Part shown: piece by piece, positions 41,038 to 49,437 of the stretch
How positions within the stretch are numbered: position 1 is the first letter of the stretch
How the letters are laid out: the number at the start of each line of letters is the position of its first letter
Assembly (NCBI GenBank): GCA_035943995.1
Contig: DASZBS010000101.1
Span: 1 to 64,000 of the forward strand
From: Vulcanimicrobium sp035943995
Lineage (GTDB): Bacteria; Vulcanimicrobiota; Vulcanimicrobiia; Vulcanimicrobiales; Vulcanimicrobiaceae
Direction: 5' to 3'
DNA length: 64,000 nt
The notes under the pieces: generated by a model
What the model was told of the DNA's origin: nothing
The model's database searches: none
The model's input: only the letters and a program-made list of their open reading frames with translations
Made by a program: the position numbers and the translations under genes

Positions 41038-44000
41038 TTACCACGTGTCGATGGACGGTCGCTTCTTACCCGTTCGCGCGGGTGGTGACGGTATCGTGCG
41101 CACGCCGCGCACGATCCAGTCGCGCGTGTCGCGCGGGTCGATCACCGAGTCCAGCTCGCCCACCGACGCGACGTGCAGCGCCTTGCCCTGCGCGTACGAT
41201 TGCGCGACCATCGCGTCGAACGCGGCTTGCCGCTCTTGCGCGTTCTCGATCGCAGCGAGTTCCTTGCGAAAGCCCAAGCGCACTGCGCCCTCGAGACCCG
41301 TCGGACCGAATTCGCCCGTCGGCCACGCCACGGAGAAGAACGGTTCGTGCAGGCTTCCAGCCGCCATCGCTTGCGCGCCAAGGCCGTAGCCCTTGCGCAG
41401 CGCGACGAAGAACACGGGCACCGTCATGCTCGCCGCCGTGACGAACATACGGCTGACGCGGCGCACTTGGCCCGTGCGCTCCACGTCCGGTCCGACGTTG
41501 AACCCCGGCGTGTCGCAGAGCGAGATCATCGGCAGATCGAACGCGTCGCAGAGCTGCATGAACCGCGATGCCTTGTCCGCGCCGGGGCCGTCGATCGCAC
41601 CGCCGAGATAGAGCGGGTTGTTCGCGATGAGGCCGAACGGCCGGCCCGCGATGCGCACGAGCGCCGTCACCATGCCGGGCGCGTACGCCGCGCGCAGCTC
41701 CAGCTCGGAGCCCTCGTCGGCGAGCGTCGACACGACCTTGCGCACGTCGTAGACGCGCAGCCGGTTCTCCGGGATCGCGCGGCGCAGCTCGCGCTGGTCC
41801 GCGCACGTCCAGTCCGCGACCGCGCCTTGGAAATACGACAGGTATTTCCGCGCGATGTCCGTTGCCTCGACGTCGTTCTCGGCGACGACGTCGATCACGC
41901 CGTTCGGTGCTTGGTCCGAAACCGGACCGATCTCTTCGGGGCGGAACGTGCCGAGGCCGCCGCCTTCGATCATCGCGGGGCCGCCCATGCCGATGTTCGC
42001 GTCGCGCGTCGCGATGATCACGTCGGAGCAGCCCAAGAACGCGGCGTTTCCGGCGAAGCAGTAGCCGGACACGACGCCGACGACCGGCACGAGCCCGCTC
42101 AATCGCGCGTAGCTCGCGAACGTCGGCACCGCGAGGCCCGACGCCCACGTGACGTCGGTGTCGCCGGGCCGGCCGCCGCCGCCTTCGGCGTACATCACGA
42201 GCGGCAGACGGCGCTTTTCGGCGAGGCCCAGCATGCGGTCCGTCTTGAGGTGATTGACGTAGCCTTGCGTTCCCGCGAACACCGTGTAGTCGTACGCCAT
42301 CGCGGCGCAGCGCGAGCGCTCGTCGTCGAACCGGTCACCGTTGACGTGACCGATCCCCGCGATCAGGCCGTCGGCGGGGCTCATGCGTTCCAGCTCCGCG
42401 GCGTCACGGCGGCGGCGCTGCGCGGCGAGCGCGAACTCGCCGTACTCCAGATATTCACCGTCGTCGAACAACCGCGCGAGCTGCTCGCGCGCGGTGCGGC
42501 GGCCTTGCGCGCGCCGCTTGGCGTGCACGGCGGCGCGCGCTTCGTCGCCGAGCGCGTGCCGCCGCGCTAGGACTTCCGCCAAATCCGCGCGCGGCACGTC
42601 GAGATCCACCGCGGTCTCATCGGCGGGGTCTTCGTCGTCGACCTCGGCCGGTTCCACGAAGAGCACGGGGTCGCCGCCGTCGAGGACGTCACCCGGCTGC
42701 GCGGCGATCGCGCGGACGATGCCGGAGAGCTCGGCCGTCAGCACGTGCTCCATCTTCATCGCTTCGATCAAGGCGAAGCGCTGGCCGCGCGCGAGGCGCG
42801 CGCCGACCTCTACGTCGATCGTCAGCAATTTCCCCGGCGTGGGCGCGCGCAGCGGCGAGGTGTTCGGCGGTCCGTGCGCCGGCGTGCGCGGCGGTTCGTA
42901 CGAAGGTTCATACAACGTCGCTGTGGTCGCCACGGCGCGCGCTTCGGCGGCGATATCCTGCGACTGCGCGGCCAGCTCGCGCGCGTGCTCGGCGACGAAG
43001 CGTGTGTACACGTCGTACGCGGCAACCTCGGGGCGCAGCAGCAACGCGCTCAGAAAAGGCAGGTTGGTCGCGACACCCCCGATGCGAAACTCGCGCAGCG
43101 CGCGCGCCGCAAACGCCGCGGCGTGTGCGAAATCGCCGTCCGCCGCGTGCACGACGACCTTCGCGAGCAGCGAGTCGAAGCTCGGATTCGTGCGGTAGCC
43201 GCCGTAGCCGAAGGTATCGACGCGAACGCCCGGACCCGTCGGCGGTTCGAACGCCGACAGCGTTCCGCTCGCCGGAACGACGTCGCCGTCGGCGCCGATC
43301 GTCTCCAGGTTGACGCGCGCCTGCACCGCGATGCCGCGCGGCAACGGCGGCGGAAGCTGCAGCCCGAGCTCCGCGAGCGTCATGCCTTGCGCCAGGCGCA
43401 GTTGCGCCGCGACGAGGTCGACGCCCGTCACCGCCTCGGTCACGGTGTGCTCCACCTGCAGCCGCGGGTTCGCCTCGATGAACGCGAACGCGGTCGCTTC
43501 GTTCGTGGCCTCGGTGTCGAGCAAGAACTCGAACGTGCCGAGGCTGTCGTGACGTGACGCGCGGGCCATCGTCAGCGCCGCGTCGATCAGCCGCGCGCGG
43601 ACCGCCGGCGATAGGCCGGGAGCGGGCGCGACCTCGACGAGCTTCTGATTGCGGCGCTGCAGCGTGCAGTCGCGCTCCCAGAGGTGCGACACCTCGCCCG
43701 AGCCGTCGCCGACGATCTGGATCTCGACGTGCCGCGCGCGCCGCACGAAGCGCTCGACGTACAGCCCGGGCCGACCGAACGCGGCGAGCGCTTCCGCACG
43801 TGCGCGCGCGAACGCCTCGGCGACCTGCTCGGCGCGCGATACCGCACGGATGCCGCGTCCGCCGCCGCCCGCAACCGCTTTGATCATCATCGTGGCGCCG
43901 TCACCGAGCGACGCCAGGAACGCCGTCGCGCCGTCGACGTCGACTTCCTCGTCGCTACCAGCGAGCACCGGAACGTGCAGTTGCCGCGCAAGCGCGCGTG

Positions 44001-44355
44001 CCCGTGCCTTGTCGCCGAAGAGTTCCAGCACGTCGGGCCGCGGGCCGACGAACGTGAGCCCGGCGTCGGCACAGCGCTGCGCGAACACGGCGTTCTCGCT
44101 GAGGAAGCCGTAGCCGGGATGGACGGCGTCGCAGCGCGCCGCGAGGGCAGTGCCGATCAGCGCGTCGATGTCGAGATATGCCGCCGGCCCCGAGTCGCTC
44201 AGCGCAACCGCGTCGTCCGCGATGCGCACGTGCAGCGACTCGGCATCGTCGCGCGAGAAGACCGCGACGGACGCGATCCCCAGCGATGCGGCCGCGCGCG
44301 CGACGCGAATTGCGATCTCACCGCGATTCGCGATGAGGAGCCGTTCGATCCTCAA
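41038..44355 (-). CDS. Single-chain acyl-CoA carboxylase (BC-BCCP-CT)
   Basis: This protein of about 1105 residues carries a biotin carboxylase domain (~1-450; IERLLIANRGEIAIRV, KAVAGGGGRGIRAV, FIEANPRLQVEHTVTE), a BCCP domain (biotin site EAMKMEH near 530) and a carboxyltransferase domain (~600-1105; GYCFAGNAAFLGCSD, LIANNPLYLGGAID, SLCDTPGFNVGPD, RKGYGLGAQAMAAG). All three parts on one chain is the layout of long-chain acyl-CoA carboxylases (LCC) known from mycobacteria. The TTG at 44355 starts 4 nt after the preceding stop. The substrate is inferred as an acyl-CoA; acetyl- or propionyl-CoA cannot be excluded. Confidence 0.9.
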   Translation of the reverse strand: MRIERLLIANRGEIAIRVARAAASLGIASVAVFSRDDAESLHVRIADDAVALSDSGPAAYLDIDALIGTALAARCDAVHPGYGFLSENAVFAQRCADAGLTFVGPRPDVLELFGDKARARALARQLHVPVLAGSDEEVDVDGATAFLASLGDGATMMIKAVAGGGGRGIRAVSRAEQVAEAFARARAEALAAFGRPGLYVERFVRRARHVEIQIVGDGSGEVSHLWERDCTLQRRNQKLVEVAPAPGLSPAVRARLIDAALTMARASRHDSLGTFEFLLDTEATNEATAFAFIEANPRLQVEHTVTEAVTGVDLVAAQLRLAQGMTLAELGLQLPPPLPRGIAVQARVNLETIGADGDVVPASGTLSAFEPPTGPGVRVDTFGYGGYRTNPSFDSLLAKVVVHAADGDFAHAAAFAARALREFRIGGVATNLPFLSALLLRPEVAAYDVYTRFVAEHARELAAQSQDIAAEARAVATTATLYEPSYEPPRTPAHGPPNTSPLRAPTPGKLLTIDVEVGARLARGQRFALIEAMKMEHVLTAELSGIVRAIAAQPGDVLDGGDPVLFVEPAEVDDEDPADETAVDLDVPRADLAEVLARRHALGDEARAAVHAKRRAQGRRTAREQLARLFDDGEYLEYGEFALAAQRRRRDAAELERMSPADGLIAGIGHVNGDRFDDERSRCAAMAYDYTVFAGTQGYVNHLKTDRMLGLAEKRRLPLVMYAEGGGGRPGDTDVTWASGLAVPTFASYARLSGLVPVVGVVSGYCFAGNAAFLGCSDVIIATRDANIGMGGPAMIEGGGLGTFRPEEIGPVSDQAPNGVIDVVAENDVEATDIARKYLSYFQGAVADWTCADQRELRRAIPENRLRVYDVRKVVSTLADEGSELELRAAYAPGMVTALVRIAGRPFGLIANNPLYLGGAIDGPGADKASRFMQLCDAFDLPMISLCDTPGFNVGPDVERTGQVRRVSRMFVTAASMTVPVFFVALRKGYGLGAQAMAAGSLHEPFFSVAWPTGEFGPTGLEGAVRLGFRKELAAIENAQERQAAFDAMVAQSYAQGKALHVASVGELDSVIDPRDTRDWIVRGVRTIPSPPARTGKKRPSIDTW

Positions 44356-44359
44356 CGGT

Positions 44360-45688
44360 TTACGTGGAGGACGAGGTGGTGCGGTCGATCGTTCGGTACC
44401 GTACCCACGCTCCGAGCAAGTCCGCGAAGCCGGGGTACAGGAACGGCCACCCGAAGTGCAAGGCGGTTTGCGGGTGGACGACGAGCGAATGCGGTGCGCC
44501 GGGCAGCAGCGCGATCGTGTAATCCGGGTTGTTCGCCGCGGCGAGCGCGCTGCGCATCGCGCGGATCGACGGTTCGACCGGGATGTGCTCGTCATCGCCG
44601 GCCTGCACGATCAAGACCGGCACGTGAACCCGGCGCCAAGAGGTCGCTGCGTCGAAGTTCGCGATCTTCTTGAAGAACGGCCAAAAATACCAGTTCTTCC
44701 GCACGCTCAGCACGTCGTGCCACGGTTCCTTCGGGTAAGCGGCTTGCGCCGCGGTGACCTGCTGCCATCCCGTTCCGGTCCGCGCGTAATCGATGACGCG
44801 CGCGATGAACGCATCGGCGTGCCGCAGCGCGCCGCCGTGGACGTGAGCCGCCGTCATGGCATGATGGAGGCTGTTGATCTCGCTTTTCCAGACGGGGATA
44901 CCCGAACCGGAAACCGCGATCACGAAGGCTACGGAGCCGGATTGCGCGGCGATGAGCGGCGCGATCGTCGCTCCTTGGCTATGACCGTGGATGCCGATCT
45001 GCTTCGGATCGATGTCCGGCCGCGACCGCAGCAGCGCGACTCCGGCGAGCGCATCGGCCGCGAGGTCGTTGAAATCAGACGTCTGCCAGTTTCCGCTCGA
45101 CCCGCCGGAACCGCGCTTGTCGTAGATGAGCGCCGCGATCCCGCGCCGGGCAAAATAGTCCGCCCAAAACCGGTTGGCACCCCAGCGAATCTCCGGTCCG
45201 GAACCCTGGAGGAACACGATCGCCGGATGCCGCCCGGGTGTCGACGGAACGTACAGCGATCCCGCGAGCGCGACGTTGCCGTTCTGAAACGTCACGTCTT
45301 CAGATGAATACGGCGGTGTTTGGGGGGTGACTTCGCGCAGCGCGAAGGTCCCGGTGCCCAACTCCCGATCGCGAAACGTGCCGTGCATCTCGCCGTGCGC
45401 GACCGTCCCGGTGAAGACGACGCCGCCGCCACCGAGATTGATGACTACGCGAGACGCGGAAGAGCTGACGGAGTCGAACGGATATTCGAGCACGCGCTGC
45501 TGCGCGGACGAGAAGCTCCCCGCGAGCCGGCCCGCGCGCCGAGTGAAATCGAACTCCACGCCGACCGTCGCGCCGGCGTGCGTCATGGCACCCGTCCAAT
45601 GGCCGACGAGCTCGTCGCCGGCTGCGACGGCGGGCCACGGCGTGGGCGCGACCACGAGGAGCGTTACGATGAGCAGTACCCGAGTGAT
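44360..45688 (-). CDS. Exported alpha/beta hydrolase
   Basis: This protein of about 442 residues has an N-terminal beta domain (GDELVGHWTGAMTHA, NLGGGGVVFTGTVAHGEMHG) and a hydrolase domain with HGHSQGATIAPLIAAQ as nucleophile motif, QGSGPEIRWGANRFW as oxyanion part, and the Asp/His region VQAGDDEHIPVE and GAPHSLVVH. The first conventional start, GTG at 45655, cuts the signal peptide. Upstream, GGAGG stands 8 nt before an ATC (45688) that would encode ITRVLLIVTLLVVAPTPWPA, a good signal peptide. I use it, but the start needs experimental support. It lies directly upstream of the carboxylase. Confidence 0.78.
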   Translation of the reverse strand: MTRVLLIVTLLVVAPTPWPAVAAGDELVGHWTGAMTHAGATVGVEFDFTRRAGRLAGSFSSAQQRVLEYPFDSVSSSASRVVINLGGGGVVFTGTVAHGEMHGTFRDRELGTGTFALREVTPQTPPYSSEDVTFQNGNVALAGSLYVPSTPGRHPAIVFLQGSGPEIRWGANRFWADYFARRGIAALIYDKRGSGGSSGNWQTSDFNDLAADALAGVALLRSRPDIDPKQIGIHGHSQGATIAPLIAAQSGSVAFVIAVSGSGIPVWKSEINSLHHAMTAAHVHGGALRHADAFIARVIDYARTGTGWQQVTAAQAAYPKEPWHDVLSVRKNWYFWPFFKKIANFDAATSWRRVHVPVLIVQAGDDEHIPVEPSIRAMRSALAAANNPDYTIALLPGAPHSLVVHPQTALHFGWPFLYPGFADLLGAWVRYRTIDRTTSSST

Positions 45689-45836
45689 GACGATATCCTC
45701 CGGTGTGGCCGCGCGCCGTGCGACGATGCTGACGCCGCTAGGTATCGTGCCAGAACCGCTTCCCCCCTCGCGGCCGCCGGAGCAGGCGGTCCCTCGCTAG
45801 GCGGAGAGACGTCACGGTGGGCTGCGACCAGGCCGC

Positions 45837-45867
45837 TTGACAAATACAGCGTAGTGCTTGGTATACT
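45837..45867 (+). promoter_or_regulatory. Sigma-70-type promoter of the phasin gene
   Basis: TTGACA (45837-45842) is a perfect -35 consensus and TATACT (45862-45867) matches the -10 box at five of six. The 19-nt spacer is long, so a shifted -10 is possible. It is 48 nt upstream of the phasin GTG and lies in the intergenic region after the divergent hydrolase. Confidence 0.6.
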
Positions 45868-45914
45868 TAGCACGCAGTCCCTCACCCGGCGCGCCAACGC
45901 GCAAGGAGCCCCCC

Positions 45915-46229
45915 GTGAACGATACCTACGTCGACACCATCGAGAAGCTCCAGGCGCAAGGCCTCGAGGCCCTCAAGCAGGCTCAGGCCGCGCAGGCCGC
46001 CGCCGTCAACTCGTTCCGCGAGCTGATCACCAACGCCACCAGCAAGCTCCCGGGCGCGCAGACGTTCAAGAACATCCCGACCGTCGTGTCGCAGGTCAGC
46101 GAGCTGAACTCGGCCTTCGCCGTGAAGCTCATCGAGCAGCAGAACGAGTACGTGAACCAGCTGGTCAGCCTGCTCAAGGGCGCGCAGGCCGAGACGCCCG
46201 CCGTGGAAGGCGTCACCGAGAAGGCGTAA
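45915..46229 (+). CDS. Phasin-family protein
   Basis: This 104-residue protein has a phasin-like amphipathic helix (YVDTIEKLQAQGLEALKQAQ, QAAAVNSFRELITNATSKLP) with recurring Ala, Gln and Leu, and a C-terminal acidic tail (TPAVEGVTEKA). The starting GTG at 45915 has AAGGAG 6 nt upstream. Phasins coat PHA granules; a PHA synthase is encoded at 53365-54423. The 46-residue N-terminal extension in the open frame before 45915 overlaps the promoter and is discarded. Confidence 0.78.
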   Translation: MNDTYVDTIEKLQAQGLEALKQAQAAQAAAVNSFRELITNATSKLPGAQTFKNIPTVVSQVSELNSAFAVKLIEQQNEYVNQLVSLLKGAQAETPAVEGVTEKA

Positions 46230-46234
46230 GCGCC

Positions 46235-47485
46235 GTGATCGACGCGGGTGCGGGCGCCAAGCGCGCCCGCCTGCGGCAGATGAAGACGATCGCCACGGGC
46301 CTGCTGGCCGTGATGGCGGTCGTTTTCGTGATCGCGTCACGCTTGCAGCCCGCGCATCATTGGCTGGGCTGGGTTCAAGCGTTCAGCGAAGCGGCGCTGA
46401 TCGGCGGGCTCGCCGACTGGTTCGCCGTCGTCGCGTTGTTCCGCCATCCCGGCGGCGTGCCGCTGCCGCACACGGCGATCGTGCCGCACAACAAAGACCG
46501 CATCGGCACCCAGCTCGGAATCTTCGTCGAGCAGAATTTTTTGACGCCGACGCTGATCGCGTCGAAGCTGCGCGAGCTCGATCTCGCCGGCTACGTGCTG
46601 CGCTGGTTTGCCGTTCCGCGCAACTGCGCCGCACTGTTCGCGAACGTGCGCGCACTCGTGCCGCGGCTGCTCGACGCCGTCGACGACGCCGAGATCCGCG
46701 CCGTGGTGCGCAAGGTCGTGGCCGACGAAGTCGCGCAGCTCGACTTGTCGCGCGCGGCGGGCAGCGTGCTCGAGATCGTCACCGCCGACGGCGCGCACCA
46801 GCGCGTGCTCGCGCGCGTCCTCCCCGTGCTCGCCGGATTTCTGAACGGCCAGCGCGCCGAGATCAAGCGCCGGTTCGCGAAGCGCTCGCTGCTCACGCCG
46901 GGCTTCGTCGATGCGTACATCGTCAACCGGTTCGTCGACGGGATGGTCGACCTCGTCGACGAGATCGCCCGCACGCCGGATCATCCGATGCGCCGCGAGT
47001 TCGACGCGTACGTGCGCGACTTCGTCGTGCGCTTGCGCGCCGATCCGGAGATGCAGGCGCAGGCCGAGCGGCTCAAAACCGCCATTTTGCAGGGCTCCGA
47101 GCTCGACCAGCTCGTCACCGCCGGTTGGAGCGCGCTGCGCGCGCGGCTGGAGCTTCCGCCATCGGACTCGCCCGAATCGGCCGGCTTACGGTTTGCGGAG
47201 ATCGCCGCGCGCATCGCGCGCGAGATGCTGGACGACCCCGCGCTCGTCGAGCGGCTAAACGTGCGCCTGTGCGACGTCGCCGAGTCCGTGCTCGCGCGCT
47301 TTCAGCAGCAGTTCTCGCTGCTGATCACGGAGATCGTGCAGCGCTGGGATGCCGACGAGATCAGCCAAAAGATCGAGACCGAGCTCGGCCCCGACCTGCA
47401 GTTCATCCGGCTCAACGGCAGCCTCGTCGGCGGCGCCGCCGGCGTTATGCTGCACGCAGCCCTCGTGGTGAGCGGCGCGGCCTAA
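46235..47485 (+). CDS. DUF445 (YjiN-like) membrane-associated protein
   Basis: This 416-residue protein has a first membrane helix (IATGLLAVMAVVFVIASR), the conserved EAALIGGLADWFAVVALFRHP block, and HTAIVPHNKDRIGTQLGIF, both typical of DUF445. A long helical region with RADPEMQAQAERLKTAILQG follows, and a C-terminal helix (VGGAAGVMLHAALVVSGAA) could also be in the membrane. The GTG at 46235 starts 5 nt after the phasin stop, so the two are one unit. The function is unknown. Confidence 0.85.
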   Translation: MIDAGAGAKRARLRQMKTIATGLLAVMAVVFVIASRLQPAHHWLGWVQAFSEAALIGGLADWFAVVALFRHPGGVPLPHTAIVPHNKDRIGTQLGIFVEQNFLTPTLIASKLRELDLAGYVLRWFAVPRNCAALFANVRALVPRLLDAVDDAEIRAVVRKVVADEVAQLDLSRAAGSVLEIVTADGAHQRVLARVLPVLAGFLNGQRAEIKRRFAKRSLLTPGFVDAYIVNRFVDGMVDLVDEIARTPDHPMRREFDAYVRDFVVRLRADPEMQAQAERLKTAILQGSELDQLVTAGWSALRARLELPPSDSPESAGLRFAEIAARIAREMLDDPALVERLNVRLCDVAESVLARFQQQFSLLITEIVQRWDADEISQKIETELGPDLQFIRLNGSLVGGAAGVMLHAALVVSGAA

Positions 47486-47536
47486 GCGGATCGGACCGAG
47501 CTTTGCTTTTTCCTCGCGAGTTTCGCGCGCTGCGAT

Positions 47537-47764
47537 TTAGAGTAGTTCCCGCAGATCGTCGGCCGCAAGCCCGGAGTCGTCCAGGATCCCCGCAAGGGTC
47601 CCGCGCTTGATCGTGGCACCTTTGTGGACATGGACGCTGACCATGCGGCCGTTCGTGTGGCGCATGATATGGGCGCTGCCCGTGATCCGCACGACCGCGA
47701 ATCCCGCGCGCTCGAGCGCGCGCACAAGTCGGCCGCCTTCGACGGCGGGAAGTTTCTCGCCCAT
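47537..47764 (-). CDS. hicA: HicA-like mRNA interferase toxin
   Basis: This 75-residue double-stranded-RNA-binding-like toxin has the HicA pattern: AVEGGRLVRALERAGFAVVR, GSAHIMRHTNGR with the active-site His, and KRGTLAGILDDSGLAADDLREL. It lies 13 nt downstream of hicB. In HicAB systems it cleaves mRNA when not bound by HicB. The gene order here is antitoxin first. Confidence 0.88.
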   Translation of the reverse strand: MGEKLPAVEGGRLVRALERAGFAVVRITGSAHIMRHTNGRMVSVHVHKGATIKRGTLAGILDDSGLAADDLRELL

Positions 47765-47777
47765 CGCCGTGCTCGGT

Positions 47778-48008
47778 CTACGCGGCGGGGACGGTGATCG
47801 CGACCGATGTCGCGAGGTCCGAAGGCGGAATCGGTTCGTCGCGGTCGGTGAGGATCTCGATGTACCCGGCGATGACGTCGCGGGCGTTCGAGAGCGCTTC
47901 CTCGACGGTCTCGCCCTGCGTGTGCGCGCCACGGAACGCCGGGATATGGGCCGAATAGCCCCCCTCGGGCTCCGGCTCAAGCACGACTGCATACGAGCGC
48001 GCGTCCAT
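47778..48008 (-). CDS. hicB: HicB-like antitoxin
   Basis: This 76-residue protein has the HicB partial RNase H fold: SYAVVLEPEPEGGYSAHIPAFRGAHTQGET, then VEEALSNARDVIAGYIEILTD. No C-terminal ribbon-helix-helix DNA-binding domain follows, so its own DNA binding is uncertain. I start at the ATG at 48008; without it the frame continues upstream into the IS3 remnant, giving a false 136-residue fusion. Confidence 0.87.
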   Translation of the reverse strand: MDARSYAVVLEPEPEGGYSAHIPAFRGAHTQGETVEEALSNARDVIAGYIEILTDRDEPIPPSDLATSVAITVPAA

Positions 48009-48044
48009 GACACCGGAGTTCGCCGGGCGGCCGTCAGTGTCCGT

Positions 48045-48465
48045 TCTGCATCGGCCGACCCGGTCGATGAAGTCGAGATGAATGCCGCGCTCGCGACACC
48101 AGCGAATCATCGCGCGGCTCGTGAACTCCGGCCCGTTGTCGACCGTGATCACGGCCGGTTTACCCAAAACGGAGTACGAGCTGTTCAAGGAAGCGAATCA
48201 CGCGTTGCGCCGGTAGCGATCGAGCGACTTCGATCTCCGGTGAGAGCCGAGAGAACGCGTCGACGATCGTCAAAGCCCGAAACCGACGGCCATCGGAGAA
48301 CGAGTCGGAGACGAAATCCATAAGCCAGCGCTGATGAGGACGCTCAGCTCTGATTATTTCGCGAACCTCGCGATCCCACATTTGCGACTGCGCTGGCGCG
48401 GCAATAGGCCACCACTTTCCAGCGATTCGCAAAGCGTCGCTTCGCAAGTAGTTTAGAGACCGCAC
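48045..48465 (-). pseudogene. IS3-family transposase (OrfB) remnant with frameshift
   Basis: Minus-strand codons encode the integrase core: RPHQRWLMDFVSDSFSDGRR and FRALTIVDAFSRLSPEIEV in one frame, then GKPAVITVDNGPEFTSRAM and ERGIHLDFID in another. The shift is one base within a GGG run (48163-48165): removing one G restores FGKPAVITV. The first two Asp residues of the DDE triad are present, but the segment ends before the Glu region and its N-terminus (before about 48365) does not look like OrfB. No terminal inverted repeats are visible. It directly precedes hicB. Confidence 0.75.
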
Positions 48466-48473
48466 GAAGGCGC

Positions 48474-48502
48474 TTGCTCAGCGCATTCGCGAATGCTATA
48501 AT
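48474..48502 (+). promoter_or_regulatory. Sigma-70-type promoter of the three-gene cluster
   Basis: TTGCTC (48474-48479) and TATAAT (48497-48502, perfect) are separated by 17 nt. It gives a leader of about 85 nt before the ATG at 48593, which contains a 13-nt inverted repeat. The element lies immediately beside the IS3 remnant. Confidence 0.6.
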
Positions 48503-48533
48503 CTAGCTACGCGCTAACGCGCACAAACATAGC

Positions 48534-48565
48534 GACTCGGCCGGTGCTGATACACCGACCGAGTC
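48534..48565 (+). other. 13-nt inverted repeat in the leader of the three-gene cluster
   Basis: GACTCGGCCGGTG (48534-48546) and CACCGACCGAGTC (48553-48565) pair at 12 of 13 positions around loop CTGATA. There is no T-run, so it is not a typical terminator. Located between promoter and first start, it may be an operator or a structured mRNA leader. Confidence 0.5.
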
Positions 48566-48592
48566 CGTCACCCGATGGATTAAGGCCACCGA

Positions 48593-48892
48593 ATGACAAG
48601 CACCCGATTCGACGCCCTCGCGTCGAAAACCCGGCCGCGCCGCCGAGGCGCGAGCCCGCACACCAACCGCGGCGGCGTGGCGTTCCATATCGTCCGCGTC
48701 GTCTGGCTCACTGCACTATTCGCCCGGCGCGAGTCGGTGACCATCGCGGACTACCGGCGCCGGTTCGGCGTCTCGCTGCGATCGTTTCGCCGCGACGTCG
48801 CGCTGCTGCGGCAAGCCGGTTTCTACCTCGAGACCACTGCGGCCAACAACTACCGCATGGTCTGCTTCGACCTCGATTCCGATGCGCCGTAG
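48593..48892 (+). CDS. Small winged-helix-like protein, first of three
   Basis: This 99-residue protein has a basic N-terminus (SKTRPRRRGASPHTNRGG) and an HTH region, VRVVWLTALFARRESVTIAD followed by YRRRFGVSLRSFRRDVALLR and AGFYLETT, resembling the HTH of YafY/DeoR-type regulators. It lacks a WYL or ligand domain. The next protein is a paralogue. The two genes overlap by 11 nt. DNA binding is inferred; the target could be the inverted repeat in the leader. Confidence 0.68.
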   Translation: MTSTRFDALASKTRPRRRGASPHTNRGGVAFHIVRVVWLTALFARRESVTIADYRRRFGVSLRSFRRDVALLRQAGFYLETTAANNYRMVCFDLDSDAP

Positions 48893-49118
48893 CACCTACA
48901 TCGGTGGGCCTCGGTTCGTCCGACTGGTCTGGATCGCCGCACAGCTCCTCTGGCACGATTCAGTTGGCATTGCCGACTACCAGCGCCGGTTCGACATGTC
49001 GGCGTACACGTTCCGTTACGAGCTCAGGATCGTGAACGAAGCCGGCCGGACGTTTCGATTCTACTTCTACCTGTTGGGAAGCTTGATGATCTTCCAGTGG
49101 TTCACGGGGCGTCCGTAG
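48882..49118 (+). CDS. Small winged-helix-like protein, paralogue of the preceding one
   Basis: This 78-residue protein aligns with the previous one: VRLVWIAAQLLWHDSVGIAD and YQRRFDMSAYTFRYELRIVN match its HTH strand order. The last ~20 residues (FRFYFYLLGSLMIFQWFTG) are hydrophobic and aromatic and could associate with the membrane or with a partner. The start ATG at 48882 lies inside the preceding gene. No family is known to me. Confidence 0.62.
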   Translation: MRRSTYIGGPRFVRLVWIAAQLLWHDSVGIADYQRRFDMSAYTFRYELRIVNEAGRTFRFYFYLLGSLMIFQWFTGRP

Positions 49119-49119
49119 C

Positions 49120-49437
49120 ATGAAGGACGCCGTACCGTTTCGAGTTCCCGTGAAGTTCGCCGAGTTCGGCATCGACTGGATGCACGCTGCCCGCACCGAG
49201 CCCGAGCGTTCGCTGCGCGAAGCGTTCCTAACCTACGAATTGTCGTGCGGACCCAACGGCTTGGTCTCCGTGCTGCTGTTAGCCGTCGTGTCACAGCGAC
49301 AAGGATCGGTCGCCGAAGATCTCCAGGCCGCCGCGGACCACGCCGAGATCCTGCTGGGTATCAAGCTGCGCAAGCACCAAGCCGACGCGCTGGACGCCGT
49401 CCACGACTATCTCACTCACGGCGGCATGGTATGGTGA
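49120..49437 (+). CDS. Hypothetical protein, third gene of the cluster
   Basis: This 105-residue protein starts 1 nt after the previous stop. It reads FRVPVKFAEFGIDWMHAART, LREAFLTYELSCGPNGLVSV and LLLAVVSQRQGSVAEDLQAA, then a helical KHQADALDAVHDYLTHGG. It has no signal peptide and no recognisable family. Its tight linkage to the two HTH-like genes suggests a joint function. Confidence 0.55.
   Translation: MKDAVPFRVPVKFAEFGIDWMHAARTEPERSLREAFLTYELSCGPNGLVSVLLLAVVSQRQGSVAEDLQAAADHAEILLGIKLRKHQADALDAVHDYLTHGGMVW

Noticed and set aside
48128..48188. 136-residue HicB with an N-terminal extension
   Set aside because: The extension is IS3 integrase sequence in frame by chance; HicB starts at 48008.
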